A stretch of 64,000 nt of DNA from JAHFUI01 sp039931615 (GCA_039931615.1 JBDTRR010000007.1:1-64000), one strand, 5' to 3'; shown: positions 34,205 to 43,907, numbered from the stretch's first letter. Translations and numbers: made by a program. Notes: a model not told the origin generated them from the letters alone.

Positions 34205-37200
34205 ATGAAGCTCTCCCAGGTTCTTGCCAATCAGGTGCTGGACCAGCCACGTTCGCGTGGGGCCGCGTACTATCTCAACGGCGACGTGCGCTCGCTCGAG
34301 ATCGCCGACGGCATCATCTACGCGGTCGTCAAGGGATCGATTACCTACGACGTCTGGCTCCAGCCCGCGGGCACGACGCTGTTCGCCTCGTGCACCTGCC
34401 CCGCCTTCTTCGATCGCGGCGCGATCTGCAAACACATCTGGGCGACCATCCTCGCCGCCGAGGCGCAATCGGTGCCGCTGGTACCGCCCGGCGTCTCGCC
34501 TCGTTCCGTCAGCCTCGAGGCACTCGTTCCGGATGCGGATCCCGACGATCTGGAGATGGACGACGATGAGCTGGCAGTCGAGGAAGCCGGCCCCGGCTGG
34601 TATGCGCGCCGCCCGGCGACCGTGGTGCAACCGCCGCTGCGCGCCGCCGCCGTGCCGCCCGCCTGGAAGCAGCTGCTCGATACCATCGGCGGGACGCCGG
34701 CCACCGCACCGGGCTATCGCCCGCGACCGGTGTTCGCCCAGCTGCTCTACATCATCGACGTCGCCGCCTCGCTCGCCGGCGGCGTCCTGGTGATCGAGCT
34801 GATGACCCGCGATCGAAAGGCCAACGGCGAATGGGGCAGACCGAAATCGGCCCGGCTGACGCCGTCGGACATGCAGGCGCTGCCCGACGCGGCTGAGCGT
34901 CAGACGCTCGAACGGCTGGTCGGCGCACGGCCGCATTTCAACTACGGCGTCTGGACCGAGTACGGCTACGAGCTGTCGCGCTTCCGCCTGCACGGCGTCC
35001 TGGCGGCGGAAGTCGTGCCGCGTCTCTGCGCCACTGAACGCTGCCTCGTGCGCGTCGACGCCGGCACCGGTCCGCGCAGTCAGCCGTCCTTCCTGCCGAT
35101 CGCGTGGGACGACGGTGCGGCCTGGGAGTTTGCCGTCACCATCCGCCGGGACGACGCGAGCCAGGTCTATATCATCAACGGATCGTTGACCCGCGGCGCT
35201 GAACGGATGGCGGTGACGGAACCGCTGCTCGTCCTGGCCGATGATCTGATCGTGACGCGCACTCACGCCGCCCGCCTGCGGCACGGCGGCGCGTTCCCGT
35301 GGCTGACCGCGCTGCGCAAGGGCCACGACGTCCGGATTCCGCTCGACGCACGCAACCTGCTGATCGACACGTTGATCGCCAATCAGCCGCCGCTGGCCGA
35401 CGCACCCGAGGAGCTGCGGGTCGAGACGCTGGCGGGCATTCCGCGTCCCCGCCTCCAGCTCAGGCCACTGTCGTTCCGCCGCGATCGACTCGCCGCCGAG
35501 CTGACGTTCGACTATGAGGGCACGCAGGTCCCGGCCGGATCGGCCGGACCCACCATCCGGGTGGCGGACGCACCGCGGGCCATCCGCCGCGACGCCGACG
35601 CCGAGGCCGGGTTTCTCGACCAGCTGCATCAGCTCGGCTTTCGCGCCGAGTGGAGTCCGGACAGCGGCGATCGGGTGCTGCAGTTGTCGGTCCACGTGCT
35701 GCCTCGCATCATCAGGCCGCTGCTCGACCAGGGCTGGCAGGTGGACGCCGCCGGCCAGAGTTACCGCCAGCCGGGAAGCATGCGGCTCGATGTCGTCAGT
35801 TCCGATATCGACTGGTTCGAGCTGCGCGGTCAAGTCGACTACGGCGGCCAGCGCGCGTCGCTGCCCGCCCTGCTGGCCGCGCTCGAGCGCGGCGAATCGT
35901 TCGTCACCCTCGGCGACGGCACGATCGGCCTCCTGCCCGAAGAGTGGCTGCGCAAACACGCGACCATCGCCCGGCTCGGCGCGCGGAACGGCGACGGCAT
36001 CCGCTTCAAACGCTCCCAGGTGGCGCTGCTCGACGCCTTGCTGGCGGCGCAGCCGGAGGCCAACTGGGACGCGACGTTCGCGAACGCCAGGGCCGGACTG
36101 CAGGCTTTCGCGGGCGTCGAGCCGATCGATCCACCAGCCGCCTTCACCGGCACGCTGCGCGGTTATCAGCGCGAAGGCCTCGGCTGGCTGGCATTCCTGC
36201 AGCGCTTCGGGTTTGGCGGCTGTCTGGCCGACGACATGGGACTGGGCAAGACCGTCATGGTCCTGGCGCTCCTGGCCTCGCGACGCGAGAGCCAGCCCGA
36301 CGATCAGCATCGTCCCTCGCTGGTCGTCGCGCCGCGCTCCGTGGTCTTCAACTGGCGTCAGGAAGCGGCGCGGTTCACTCCGGGACTGCGCGTCCTCGAG
36401 TACAGCGGTACCGGCCGCGCCGCCCTGCGCGATCAGTTCGCCGATCACGACCTGGTCATCACCACCTACGGCACGCTGCGCCGCGACGCGACGGCGCTGA
36501 CCGAGACCGCCTTCGACTACATCGTGCTCGACGAAGCGCAGGCGATCAAGAATGCGGCGAGCGTCTCGGCCAAGACGACGCGGCTGCTCAACGGCCGCCA
36601 TCGCCTCGCGCTCAGCGGCACACCGATTGAAAATCATCTTGGCGAATTGTGGAGCCTGTTCGAGTTCCTCAATCCCGGACTGCTCAGCTCCGCGCCGGCG
36701 TTCGCGCGCGCCGGCGACAGCCGGCAGCTGGACACCACGGCAGTCGAGATGCTGGCGCGCGGCCTGCGTCCGTTCATGCTGCGCCGGACCAAGGCGCAGG
36801 TTGCCCCCGAGCTGCCGGCCCGGACCGAACAGACGATCTCGTGCGAGCTGGAGCGGCCGCAGCGGGCGCTCTACGACGAGCTGCGCGACCACTACCGGCG
36901 CACGCTGCTGGCGCGAGTCGATCGCGGCGGGCTGGGACAGTCCAAGCTGCAGGTGCTAGAAGCGCTGCTCCGCCTCCGTCAGGCCGCCTGCCATCCCGGA
37001 TTGATCGATCGGCGCCGGTCGGACGAACCGTCGGCCAAGCTCGATGTCCTGGTGCCGCGGGTGATCGAGGCAGTCGAAGAGGACCACAAAACGCTGGTGT
37101 TCTCACAGTTCACCAGCTTCCTGGCCATCGTCCGCGCCCGGCTCGACGCGCGCGGTCTGCCCTACGAGTACCTCGATGGACGCACACGCGATCGCGAGGC

Positions 37201-37537
37201 GAGAGTCGAGCGATTCCAGACCGATCCGGACTGCCGGCTCTTCCTGATCAGCCTGAAAGCGGGGAGCCTGGGGCTGAACCTGACCGCCGCGGAGTACGTG
37301 TTTCTCCTCGATCCGTGGTGGAATCCGGCCGTCGAGGCGCAGGCGATCGACCGCGCCCACCGCATCGGACAGGCGCGTCAGGTGTTCGCGTACCGGCTGA
37401 TCGCACGGGACACGGTCGAAGAGCGCGTGCTGGAGCTGCAACAGCGCAAGCGCAGCCTCGCCGACGCCATCCTGACCGCCGACAACAGCCTGATCCGCAA
37501 CCTGCGCCGGGAAGACCTCGAGCTGCTGCTGTCTTAG
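34205..37537 (+). CDS. SWIM zinc-finger SNF2/Rad54-family helicase
   Basis: A 1110-aa protein with an N-terminal SWIM zinc finger (Cys63, Cys65, Cys75, His77), a long middle region (about 130-640) and a C-terminal SNF2 motor. The motor has DDMGLGKT near 675, the DEAQ box near 775, and the RecA-like lobe 2 motifs including QAIDRAHRIGQ. SWIM-SNF2 proteins track along duplex DNA and are linked to replication or recombination. The ATG at 34205 starts the recognisable domain; a GTG at 34199 is possible and the frame further up lies in a palindromic repeat. The stop (TAG) is built partly from the end of the downstream element. Confidence 0.92.
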   Translation: MKLSQVLANQVLDQPRSRGAAYYLNGDVRSLEIADGIIYAVVKGSITYDVWLQPAGTTLFASCTCPAFFDRGAICKHIWATILAAEAQSVPLVPPGVSPRSVSLEALVPDADPDDLEMDDDELAVEEAGPGWYARRPATVVQPPLRAAAVPPAWKQLLDTIGGTPATAPGYRPRPVFAQLLYIIDVAASLAGGVLVIELMTRDRKANGEWGRPKSARLTPSDMQALPDAAERQTLERLVGARPHFNYGVWTEYGYELSRFRLHGVLAAEVVPRLCATERCLVRVDAGTGPRSQPSFLPIAWDDGAAWEFAVTIRRDDASQVYIINGSLTRGAERMAVTEPLLVLADDLIVTRTHAARLRHGGAFPWLTALRKGHDVRIPLDARNLLIDTLIANQPPLADAPEELRVETLAGIPRPRLQLRPLSFRRDRLAAELTFDYEGTQVPAGSAGPTIRVADAPRAIRRDADAEAGFLDQLHQLGFRAEWSPDSGDRVLQLSVHVLPRIIRPLLDQGWQVDAAGQSYRQPGSMRLDVVSSDIDWFELRGQVDYGGQRASLPALLAALERGESFVTLGDGTIGLLPEEWLRKHATIARLGARNGDGIRFKRSQVALLDALLAAQPEANWDATFANARAGLQAFAGVEPIDPPAAFTGTLRGYQREGLGWLAFLQRFGFGGCLADDMGLGKTVMVLALLASRRESQPDDQHRPSLVVAPRSVVFNWRQEAARFTPGLRVLEYSGTGRAALRDQFADHDLVITTYGTLRRDATALTETAFDYIVLDEAQAIKNAASVSAKTTRLLNGRHRLALSGTPIENHLGELWSLFEFLNPGLLSSAPAFARAGDSRQLDTTAVEMLARGLRPFMLRRTKAQVAPELPARTEQTISCELERPQRALYDELRDHYRRTLLARVDRGGLGQSKLQVLEALLRLRQAACHPGLIDRRRSDEPSAKLDVLVPRVIEAVEEDHKTLVFSQFTSFLAIVRARLDARGLPYEYLDGRTRDREARVERFQTDPDCRLFLISLKAGSLGLNLTAAEYVFLLDPWWNPAVEAQAIDRAHRIGQARQVFAYRLIARDTVEERVLELQQRKRSLADAILTADNSLIRNLRREDLELLLS

Positions 37538-37693
37538 GACCCTGACCAGAATAAGGTTGCCATTGTGGGCGTCGAGGCGCCCGACCGGCAAGGCGTGACG
37601 AGCGAGCATACCGGGCGTATGTAAGCGAGGAGCAACGCAGCCCGGCGGGATGCATCGGCGGCCACAATGGCGACATTATTCTGGCCAGGGTCC
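37537..37693. mobile_element. MITE-like element with 32-bp inverted ends
   Basis: Inverted arms at 37537-37568 and 37662-37693 match at 29 of 32 positions, both starting GGACCCTG and ending GCCATTGTGG. About 93 bp of GC-rich sequence lie between, without a gene. Each end is next to TA, so a TA target site is possible. The left end supplies the last base of the SNF2 stop codon and the right end lies against the PepF stop codon, so the element fills the whole convergent gap. It has no transposase; transposition in trans is inference. Confidence 0.72.
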
Positions 37694-39544
37694 TTAGATC
37701 GCCTCGATCTCGCGTTCCAGCCGCGACACCAGCTGGTCGAGCTGTTCGACGACGGCGCGGACCGGATCCGGCCGGCTGAGATCGACGCCGGCGCGCTCCA
37801 GCAGCGTCATCGGGTGGTCGCTGCCGCCCGCCTTGAGCAGCGCCAGGTACCGTTCGATGCTGGCGGATCGCTCGGCCTCCGACCCGGCCGTCAACTGCTT
37901 GATCAGCTGCGCGCTGGAAGCGAAACAGGTGGCGTACTGGTAGACGTAGTAGGGCGTGCTGAAGAAATGGGGGATCCGTGCCCAGGTGGCGCGCGACGCC
38001 TCGTCGTAGTCGAGCGCGTCGCCATGGTAGGCCTGCAGCAGTGTGAAGTAGATCTCGCCCAGGCCTTCCGCCGTCACCGGCCGCCCCTCCTCGACCAGCC
38101 GGTGCGCCTGCAGCTCGTAGTCGGCGAACATCACCTGGGTGTAGAACGTCGCGGCGATGCCGTCGATCAGATGCTGCAGCAGGACGATCCGCTCGCGCTG
38201 ATCGGTGGTCCGCGACAGCATGAAATCGAGGAACAGCGCTTCGTTCAGCGTCGAGGCGACTTCGGCGACAAAGATGGTGTAGCCGGCGTAGACGAACGGC
38301 TGATGCTGATGCGAGAGCAGGGTGTGCATCGAGTGCCCCATCTCGTGCGCCAGCGTGAAGACCGCGTCGAGGGTATCGTTGTAGTTGAGCAGCATGTACG
38401 GGTGCACGCCGTAGACCGGCGCCGAATAGGCGCCGCTCCGCTTGCCCGGATTTTCGTAGACGTCGATCCATTCGCCGGCGAGCGATTCCCGCAGCTGGCG
38501 CTGGTAGTCGGCGCCGAGGGGGGCGACCGAGGCCGGCAGCCAGCCGCGCACCGCCTCGTACGGATAGGTCCGATCGAAATCGACCAGCGGAATCGTCGTG
38601 TCGTAGATGTGATACGACGGCACACCGAGCACCCGTTTCCGCAGGCGATGGTATCGCCGCAGCGGCTCAACGCCCTGCCTGGTCGTCTCAATCAGGTTCT
38701 CGACGACGGCGGTCGGAATGTTGTTGCCGTGCAGCGCCATGTCGAGGGTCGAGCGGTAGCCGCGCGCCTGGGCCACGAACCAATCGCGCTGGATCACCCC
38801 GTTGTAGAGCGAGGCGTAGGTGTTGGCGTGGCCCTGGTAGAGCCGGTGGAACGCCAGGAACGCGGCGGCGCGGTCTGGCTGGTTCCGGTTGGTCGACAGG
38901 ATGGCGCGATACTGGCCGTAGGTCAGCGTCACTGCCGCACCGTCGGAGAGTTGGATGGTCGGGAATTGCGCGTCCGCGGTCGACAGCGCCGAGTAGGCGT
39001 CGTTCGGCGTGTCTTCGAAGCGGCTGGCCAGCGACAGCAGCCGCTCGCCGGTATCGTCGAGCACGTGCTCCTGCTGGCGATACAGCTCTTCCAGCGCGAA
39101 CCGGTAGACGGCGAGTCCCGGACTGTCCGCCATCCACGCCCGCACCCGTTCGAGCGGAACCTTCAGCAGCTCCGGACCGAACCAGGCGGACGCCTGCGCG
39201 TCCTTGGCGAACAGGATCTGGACCTGCTGCTGCTTGGCGTTGATCTGGTTGTCGCGCTGATCCTGGTCATACCAGAGCGACGCGAAGTAGGCGACCTTGT
39301 ACTCGAGCTGGCCGATCTCGTCGCGCAGCTGCAGCGCCGCCAGTAGATTGGCCGCGCCACCGGCCAGCGTGCCCTGCCGCGCGGCAAACTCGGCAATTCT
39401 GCCATCCAGCTCGGCGTAGCCAGCCTGCCACTCCTCCCAGCCGGCGAAGATGTGCGCCAGATTCCACTTGTACAGCTGGGGGATGTCGGCGCGTTCGCGC
39501 GGCGCTGGCGCAGCGGGAGCTTCGGTCGACGCGAGCGGCTGCAT
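37694..39544 (-). CDS. pepF: Oligoendopeptidase F (M3B)
   Basis: A 616-aa zinc peptidase. The catalytic HEMGH lies at 400-404, with a downstream Glu in the EVASTLNEALF helix as third ligand. The rest of the chain fits the mostly helical M3 fold, which admits peptides into a deep cleft. It is cytoplasmic and hydrolyses short oligopeptides. The ATG at 39544 is chosen because a minus-strand TATCAT at 39551-39556 ends 6 nt before it; an ATG at 39565 would lie upstream of this hexamer. Its stop codon lies against the MITE-like element. Confidence 0.92.
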   Translation of the reverse strand: MQPLASTEAPAAPAPRERADIPQLYKWNLAHIFAGWEEWQAGYAELDGRIAEFAARQGTLAGGAANLLAALQLRDEIGQLEYKVAYFASLWYDQDQRDNQINAKQQQVQILFAKDAQASAWFGPELLKVPLERVRAWMADSPGLAVYRFALEELYRQQEHVLDDTGERLLSLASRFEDTPNDAYSALSTADAQFPTIQLSDGAAVTLTYGQYRAILSTNRNQPDRAAAFLAFHRLYQGHANTYASLYNGVIQRDWFVAQARGYRSTLDMALHGNNIPTAVVENLIETTRQGVEPLRRYHRLRKRVLGVPSYHIYDTTIPLVDFDRTYPYEAVRGWLPASVAPLGADYQRQLRESLAGEWIDVYENPGKRSGAYSAPVYGVHPYMLLNYNDTLDAVFTLAHEMGHSMHTLLSHQHQPFVYAGYTIFVAEVASTLNEALFLDFMLSRTTDQRERIVLLQHLIDGIAATFYTQVMFADYELQAHRLVEEGRPVTAEGLGEIYFTLLQAYHGDALDYDEASRATWARIPHFFSTPYYVYQYATCFASSAQLIKQLTAGSEAERSASIERYLALLKAGGSDHPMTLLERAGVDLSRPDPVRAVVEQLDQLVSRLEREIEAI

Positions 39545-39640
39545 CCGGCCATGATACTTCACCATCTGCGCGGCAGCCCGTCCCGGGAAGGGGCCGTACC
39601 CACGTCACGAGCGTGGATCATCCGCGGATTCCGCGGACCA

Positions 39641-40897
39641 TTACTTAACCGAGCTCTCCGTCCCGTAGTGCCGCAGTGCCGGGGTCGCTGCCGCCACCCA
39701 CGCGGTTGCCATGACGCAGCCGACGCCGCCGCTGACCACCGAAAAGGTCGGGCCGACCCAGCTGGCCAGCGCACCGGCCTCGAACTCGCCGAGCTGCGGT
39801 CCGCCGACGAAGAAGACCATGTTGACGCCGATCATCCGGCCGCGCAGCCGATCGGGCGTCTCGAGCTGACGCACGATGTTCCGGATGATCATGCTGATGG
39901 TGTCGGCCGCGCCGGTGAGCGCCAGGCAGGCAAACGTCAGCCAGAACGATCGCGACACGCCAAAGACGACGGTGGCAAGACCGAAGACGGCAACCGCCCA
40001 CAACAGCACCGGCCCGCGCCGGCGGATCGCGGCCGTGACCGGGATCATCACGGCGCTGGTGGCGACGGCGCCGATCGCCGGCGCCGCATACAGCCAGCCG
40101 AAGCCGCGCGGCCCGACCGCCAGGATGTCCTGCGCGAAGATCGGCAGCAGCGCCGTCGCCGACGAGAAGAACGTCGCGAAGAAGTCGAGCAGCATCGTCG
40201 ATCGGATCAGCGGCTGGCGGAAGACGAACCGCATGCCTTCGAGTGCGGCGTGCCACGAGACGTCGTCGCGCGATCCGTCCCGCGACGGCTCACGCTCAGG
40301 AACATCCCGCATCATCAGCAGCGCGACGATGACGAAGCCGAACGACACGGCGTTGATCGAGTAGGCCCAGGTGATGCCGCCGGCCGCGATCACCAGTCCG
40401 CCCAGCGCCGGCCCGGCCACCGACGCGGTCTGGAACATGATGGTGTTGAGACTGATGGCGTTGGGCAGATGCTCGCGCGGCACCAGCGTCGGCACCAGCG
40501 CCTGACGGGCCGGCAGGTCGAAGGTGCTGACCGCGGCGCTGAGCGCCGCCAGCGCGTAGATCGGCCACAGCGCCGTGCCGCCGCGATAGGCGAGCAGCGC
40601 CAGACCGGCGGCGACGATCGCCGATCCGGTCTGGGTGTACAGCATCAGCCGGCGGCGGTTCCAGGCGTCGGCCACCACGCCGCTGACGATCGAGAAGAAG
40701 ATGATGGGCGCGACCTTGGCCAGGCCAACCAGGCCGAGCGCCAGCCCCTTCCGTTCCGGCGGCACCAGCAGCGAGACGTGCCACAACAGCGCCGCATTCT
40801 GCATCGTCGATCCGGTCATCGACGCCAGCAGTCCGATCCAGATCAATCGATAGTTGCGGTGCCGCAGGGCGACGAACTGATCGCGGGAAAATGGCAA
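39641..40897 (-). CDS. MFS transporter (EntS-like)
   Basis: A 418-aa membrane protein with 12 hydrophobic segments and the loop-2 motif ADAWNRRRLM, of the MFS group related to EntS and macrolide pumps. It probably exports a small molecule. The start codon is TTG at 40897, only 9 nt after the FKBP stop, so translation may depend on coupling; an alternative in-frame ATG is at about residue 27. It is the last gene of a seven-gene minus-strand run. Confidence 0.9.
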   Translation of the reverse strand: MPFSRDQFVALRHRNYRLIWIGLLASMTGSTMQNAALLWHVSLLVPPERKGLALGLVGLAKVAPIIFFSIVSGVVADAWNRRRLMLYTQTGSAIVAAGLALLAYRGGTALWPIYALAALSAAVSTFDLPARQALVPTLVPREHLPNAISLNTIMFQTASVAGPALGGLVIAAGGITWAYSINAVSFGFVIVALLMMRDVPEREPSRDGSRDDVSWHAALEGMRFVFRQPLIRSTMLLDFFATFFSSATALLPIFAQDILAVGPRGFGWLYAAPAIGAVATSAVMIPVTAAIRRRGPVLLWAVAVFGLATVVFGVSRSFWLTFACLALTGAADTISMIIRNIVRQLETPDRLRGRMIGVNMVFFVGGPQLGEFEAGALASWVGPTFSVVSGGVGCVMATAWVAAATPALRHYGTESSVK

Positions 40898-40906
40898 CGC
40901 AGCGGA

Positions 40907-41263
40907 TCACTTCACGCCGAGCAACTCGACGTCGAACACCAGCACGGCGTTCGGCGGGATGACGCCGCCGGCGCCGCGGGCGCCGTAGCCGAGCGTCGGC
41001 GGGATGACCAGCGTGCGGGTGCCGCCCACCTTCATGTCCGCCACGCCGTCGTCCCAGCCGCGAATCACCATCCCGGCGCCGAGCTTGAAGCCGAACGGCT
41101 CGCCCCGATCGCGCGAGCTGTCGAACTTCTTGCCGTGATGATCGGCGGCAGCGTCGTCGTAGAGCCAACCGGTGTAGTGAACAGTAACTTCTTTGCCGGC
41201 GGTCGCCGTCGCGCCGGTTCCGACCTTGGTATCCGTGACTTCCAGACTGGTAACGTTGCTCAT
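40907..41263 (-). CDS. FKBP-type peptidyl-prolyl isomerase
   Basis: A 118-aa single-domain FKBP. The usual VHYTGWLYD strand, the FDSSRDRGEPFGFKLG segment, the VIRGWDDGV turn and a LGYGARG(A)GGVIPP flap are all present, and the ligand-pocket aromatics appear conserved. No signal peptide, so it acts in the cytoplasm as a folding helper. TACAAT on the minus strand (41270-41275) ends 6 nt before the ATG, so it may have its own leaderless transcript as well as read-through from the quinone reductase gene. Confidence 0.95.
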   Translation of the reverse strand: MSNVTSLEVTDTKVGTGATATAGKEVTVHYTGWLYDDAAADHHGKKFDSSRDRGEPFGFKLGAGMVIRGWDDGVADMKVGGTRTLVIPPTLGYGARGAGGVIPPNAVLVFDVELLGVK

Positions 41264-41304
41264 GCGGAAATTGTACTGGAAGGCGCCGGCGATACGGGCG
41301 CCGG

Positions 41305-42285
41305 CTATCCGATCGTCAAGACCAGCTTGCCGATGTGCGCGCTCGTCTCCATCACGCGGTGTGCCGCCGCCGCGTCGCGCAGCGGGAATGTCTGGTGAAT
41401 GACCGGCGCGACCACCCGCGTGTCGAGCAGCGGCCAGACGTGCTCGCGCAATGCGCCGGCAATCGCGCCCTTCTCGGCAATCGATCGCGTCCGCAGCGTC
41501 GAGCCGGTGATCGTCAGCCGGCGCTGCAGCACGGGGCCCAGGTTGATCTGCGCTTTGGCGCCGCCGATCAGGGCAATCTGCACCAGGCGGCCGTCGACCG
41601 CGAGGAGATCGAGATTCCGCGCCAGGTAGTCGCCGCCGACCATGTCCAGAATGACGTCGACGCCGCGGCCGCCGGTCAGCCCGCGAATCGCGGCGACGAA
41701 ATCCCCGTCGCGATAGTTGACCGCGCCCTCGGCTCCCAGCCGCTCGCACGCCGCGCACTTCTCGGCCGAGCCGGCAGTCGCGAAAGCCCGGCCGCCGAAC
41801 GCCCGCACCAGCTGGATCGCCGTCGTGCCAATGCCGCTCGAGCCGCCGTGGATCAACGCCGACTCACCGGCCTTGAGGCGGCCGCGCTCGAAGACGTTGG
41901 TCCAGACGGTGAAGAACGTCTCGGGAATCGCGGCGGCAGCCGCGAGCTCCATCCCGGCGGGAACCGGCAGGCACTGGGGCGCCGGCGCCGCGCAATACTC
42001 CGCATACCCGCCCCCGCTGACCAGCGCACAGACGCGATCGCCGGCCTGCCAGCGCCCGACGCCCGCACCGATCTCCACGATGGTGCCGGCCACCTCGAGG
42101 CCCGGGATGTCCGAGGCGCCAGGCGGCGGCGGGTACAATCCCCGCCGCTGCATGACGTCGGGACGATTGACGCCGGCAGCGGCGACCCTGATCAGGACCT
42201 CGCCAGGACCGGCCGACGGCTGTGCCCGCTCGCCCGGCACGAGCACTTCGGGGCCGCCCGGCTCACGAATTTCGATCACCAACAT
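41305..42285 (-). CDS. Zinc-independent quinone oxidoreductase (PIG3-like)
   Basis: A 326-aa medium-chain dehydrogenase/reductase without the structural zinc cysteines. The NADPH motif is GGSSGIG (147-153), and the RRGLYPPPPGAS segment and overall length fit the PIG3 quinone oxidoreductase group. It reduces quinones with NADPH. Its ATG follows the previous stop by a single base, so it is coupled to the small protein gene upstream. Confidence 0.92.
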   Translation of the reverse strand: MLVIEIREPGGPEVLVPGERAQPSAGPGEVLIRVAAAGVNRPDVMQRRGLYPPPPGASDIPGLEVAGTIVEIGAGVGRWQAGDRVCALVSGGGYAEYCAAPAPQCLPVPAGMELAAAAAIPETFFTVWTNVFERGRLKAGESALIHGGSSGIGTTAIQLVRAFGGRAFATAGSAEKCAACERLGAEGAVNYRDGDFVAAIRGLTGGRGVDVILDMVGGDYLARNLDLLAVDGRLVQIALIGGAKAQINLGPVLQRRLTITGSTLRTRSIAEKGAIAGALREHVWPLLDTRVVAPVIHQTFPLRDAAAAHRVMETSAHIGKLVLTIG

Positions 42286-42286
42286 G

Positions 42287-42604
42287 TCAGTCCACTCCAG
42301 ATCGCGAAGCGGTCAGATCCGGTTCGAGCCAGTCCTGCGCGCGCAACGCGAGAACGGGGTACTGCCGGCGCAGCGCATCGACCCGCTGCGAGTACTCCAG
42401 CTTGGGAAATTCCCGTCGCAGATAGCGCTCGCGCAGGCGGCGGATTTCGTACTTGTAGAGATCGCGGACGTAGTCCCGCACCCGATCGGGCGGTGTCCGG
42501 CACGTCGGCTGGACCCCGTGCACCCATAAGCGGTCGAGCACGTCGGCGCGATACCGGAACCGGGCCGGCGGCGCCGGCCCGTCGAGCGGTGCGCGCTCAC
42601 TCAA
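42287..42604 (-). CDS. Small basic helical protein with TTG start
   Basis: A 105-aa protein that shows strong coding character: a central charged helical region (about 40-90, DYVRDLYKYEIRRLRERYL) and no low complexity. The only start near the end of thrC is TTG at 42604, overlapping the thrC stop by 8 nt, because the GTG at 42600 is in another frame. Translational coupling to thrC is therefore likely. No family is recognised. The quinone reductase ATG is 1 nt after its stop. Confidence 0.65.
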   Translation of the reverse strand: MSERAPLDGPAPPARFRYRADVLDRLWVHGVQPTCRTPPDRVRDYVRDLYKYEIRRLRERYLRREFPKLEYSQRVDALRRQYPVLALRAQDWLEPDLTASRSGVD

Positions 42605-43907
42605 GCAGCCGGTCCTTGACCGCCTCGAGTGAGGCGTCGATCCGCATGATCCGGTGCGGACGCGACAGCGCATCGGCCAGCGGCGCCGGCTTGTCGATCG
42701 GCCGGCCGATGACCGATTCGACGACCTCGTGAAACTTGGCGGGGTGGGCGGTGGCGAGAAAGACGCCAGGCAGGCCGCGCCGCTCGATGCCGCTGGTGGT
42801 CAGCCCGAGATAGGCAATCGCGCTGTGCGGATCGAGCAGATAGCCCCGCTCGGCGTAGACCCGCCGGATCGTGGCGCGGACCTCGTCGTCGCCGTGCGCG
42901 CTGCCGACCATGTCGCGGCGCATCGCGTCGACGTCGCCGCCGTACATCCACGACATCCGATCGAAGTTGCTCGGGTTCCCGACGTCCATCGCATTGGCGA
43001 CCGTCTGCTGCGACGGCCGCGGCTCGAAGCGGCCGCTGACCAGATACGCCGGCACCACATCGTTGACGTTGGTCGCCGCCACGAACCGGTCGATCGGCAG
43101 CCCGGCCCGTCTGGCCATCAGACCGGCGGTCAGGTTGCCGAAATTGCCGCTTGGGGTCGAAACGACGGCGCGGCCGGATCCACCGGCGCGGGCGAGCTGC
43201 GCGACGAGGTGGAAGTAGTAGACCATCTGCGGCAGCAGCCGTCCGATGTTGATCGAATTGGCGGACGTGAGGCGGACGCGAGCGAGCAGGGCGTGGTCAG
43301 CGGACGCGGCCTTGACCAGCCGCTGGCAATCGTCGAAGGTGCCGGTAATGGCGTAGGCGCGGACGTTGGTGTCCGGCTCGGCATTGAACATCGTCAACTG
43401 CGCTTCCTGCCGCGGGCTGATGCGTCCGTCCGGATACAGCACGATGACCCGGGTGTGCGGCACCTGGTAGAACGCGTGGCCGACCGCGCTCCCGGTATCG
43501 CCGGACGTCGCCACCAGTACCGAGGTCGGCGCCTCGCCATCGTGCAGGGCCGAAATCAGCCGCGCCATGACGCGGGCGCCGATGTCCTTGAAGGCGAGCG
43601 TCGGGCCGTGAAACAGCTCGAGCGCATGCACGCCCGGCTCGACTTCGACGAGCGGAATCGGAAAATTCAGCGCCTCGCCGACAATCGACGCCAGCGTCGC
43701 CTCGGACAGCTCTGCGGCGGTGTACGGCCGCAGCACACGGATCCCGATCTCGACCAGCGAACGCAACGGCAGGCCGGCGATCTCTTCCGCCGTCCATTTG
43801 TCGATTGCCTCCGGCATATAGAGGCTGCCATCCGGGGCGAGGCCGTCGAAGAGCGCCCATTCAAGCGAGGTGGCGGGAGCGCTGCCCCGGGTGGTTACGA
43901 ACTGCAT
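42597..43907 (-). CDS. thrC: Threonine synthase
   Basis: A 436-aa PLP enzyme. The PLP lysine lies in FHGPTLAFKD (Lys107). The N-terminal segment (QFVTTRGSAP...SLEWALFDGLAPDGSLYMPE) is that of the longer threonine synthase class. It converts O-phosphohomoserine to threonine. It lies 55 bp downstream of thrB in the usual metabolic order; no aspartate kinase or homoserine dehydrogenase is in the window. Confidence 0.96.
   Translation of the reverse strand: MQFVTTRGSAPATSLEWALFDGLAPDGSLYMPEAIDKWTAEEIAGLPLRSLVEIGIRVLRPYTAAELSEATLASIVGEALNFPIPLVEVEPGVHALELFHGPTLAFKDIGARVMARLISALHDGEAPTSVLVATSGDTGSAVGHAFYQVPHTRVIVLYPDGRISPRQEAQLTMFNAEPDTNVRAYAITGTFDDCQRLVKAASADHALLARVRLTSANSINIGRLLPQMVYYFHLVAQLARAGGSGRAVVSTPSGNFGNLTAGLMARRAGLPIDRFVAATNVNDVVPAYLVSGRFEPRPSQQTVANAMDVGNPSNFDRMSWMYGGDVDAMRRDMVGSAHGDDEVRATIRRVYAERGYLLDPHSAIAYLGLTTSGIERRGLPGVFLATAHPAKFHEVVESVIGRPIDKPAPLADALSRPHRIMRIDASLEAVKDRLLE

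Noticed and set aside
34196..36892. An 898-aa open frame opposite the SNF2 gene
   Set aside because: It mirrors a well-supported helicase gene and has a shadow-frame composition.
39585..39640. A second full copy of the GGGGCCGTACCCC hairpin element
   Set aside because: Only a short GGGGCCGTACCC and a nearby CCGCGGA/TCCGCGG palindrome are present; the two-arm structure seen at 5656-5727 is missing.
42313..42600. GTG-started frame from 42600 after thrC
   Set aside because: The overlap with the thrC stop is attractive, but the translation is low-complexity Ser/Arg/Gly; the neighbouring frame from TTG 42604 encodes a normal-looking protein.
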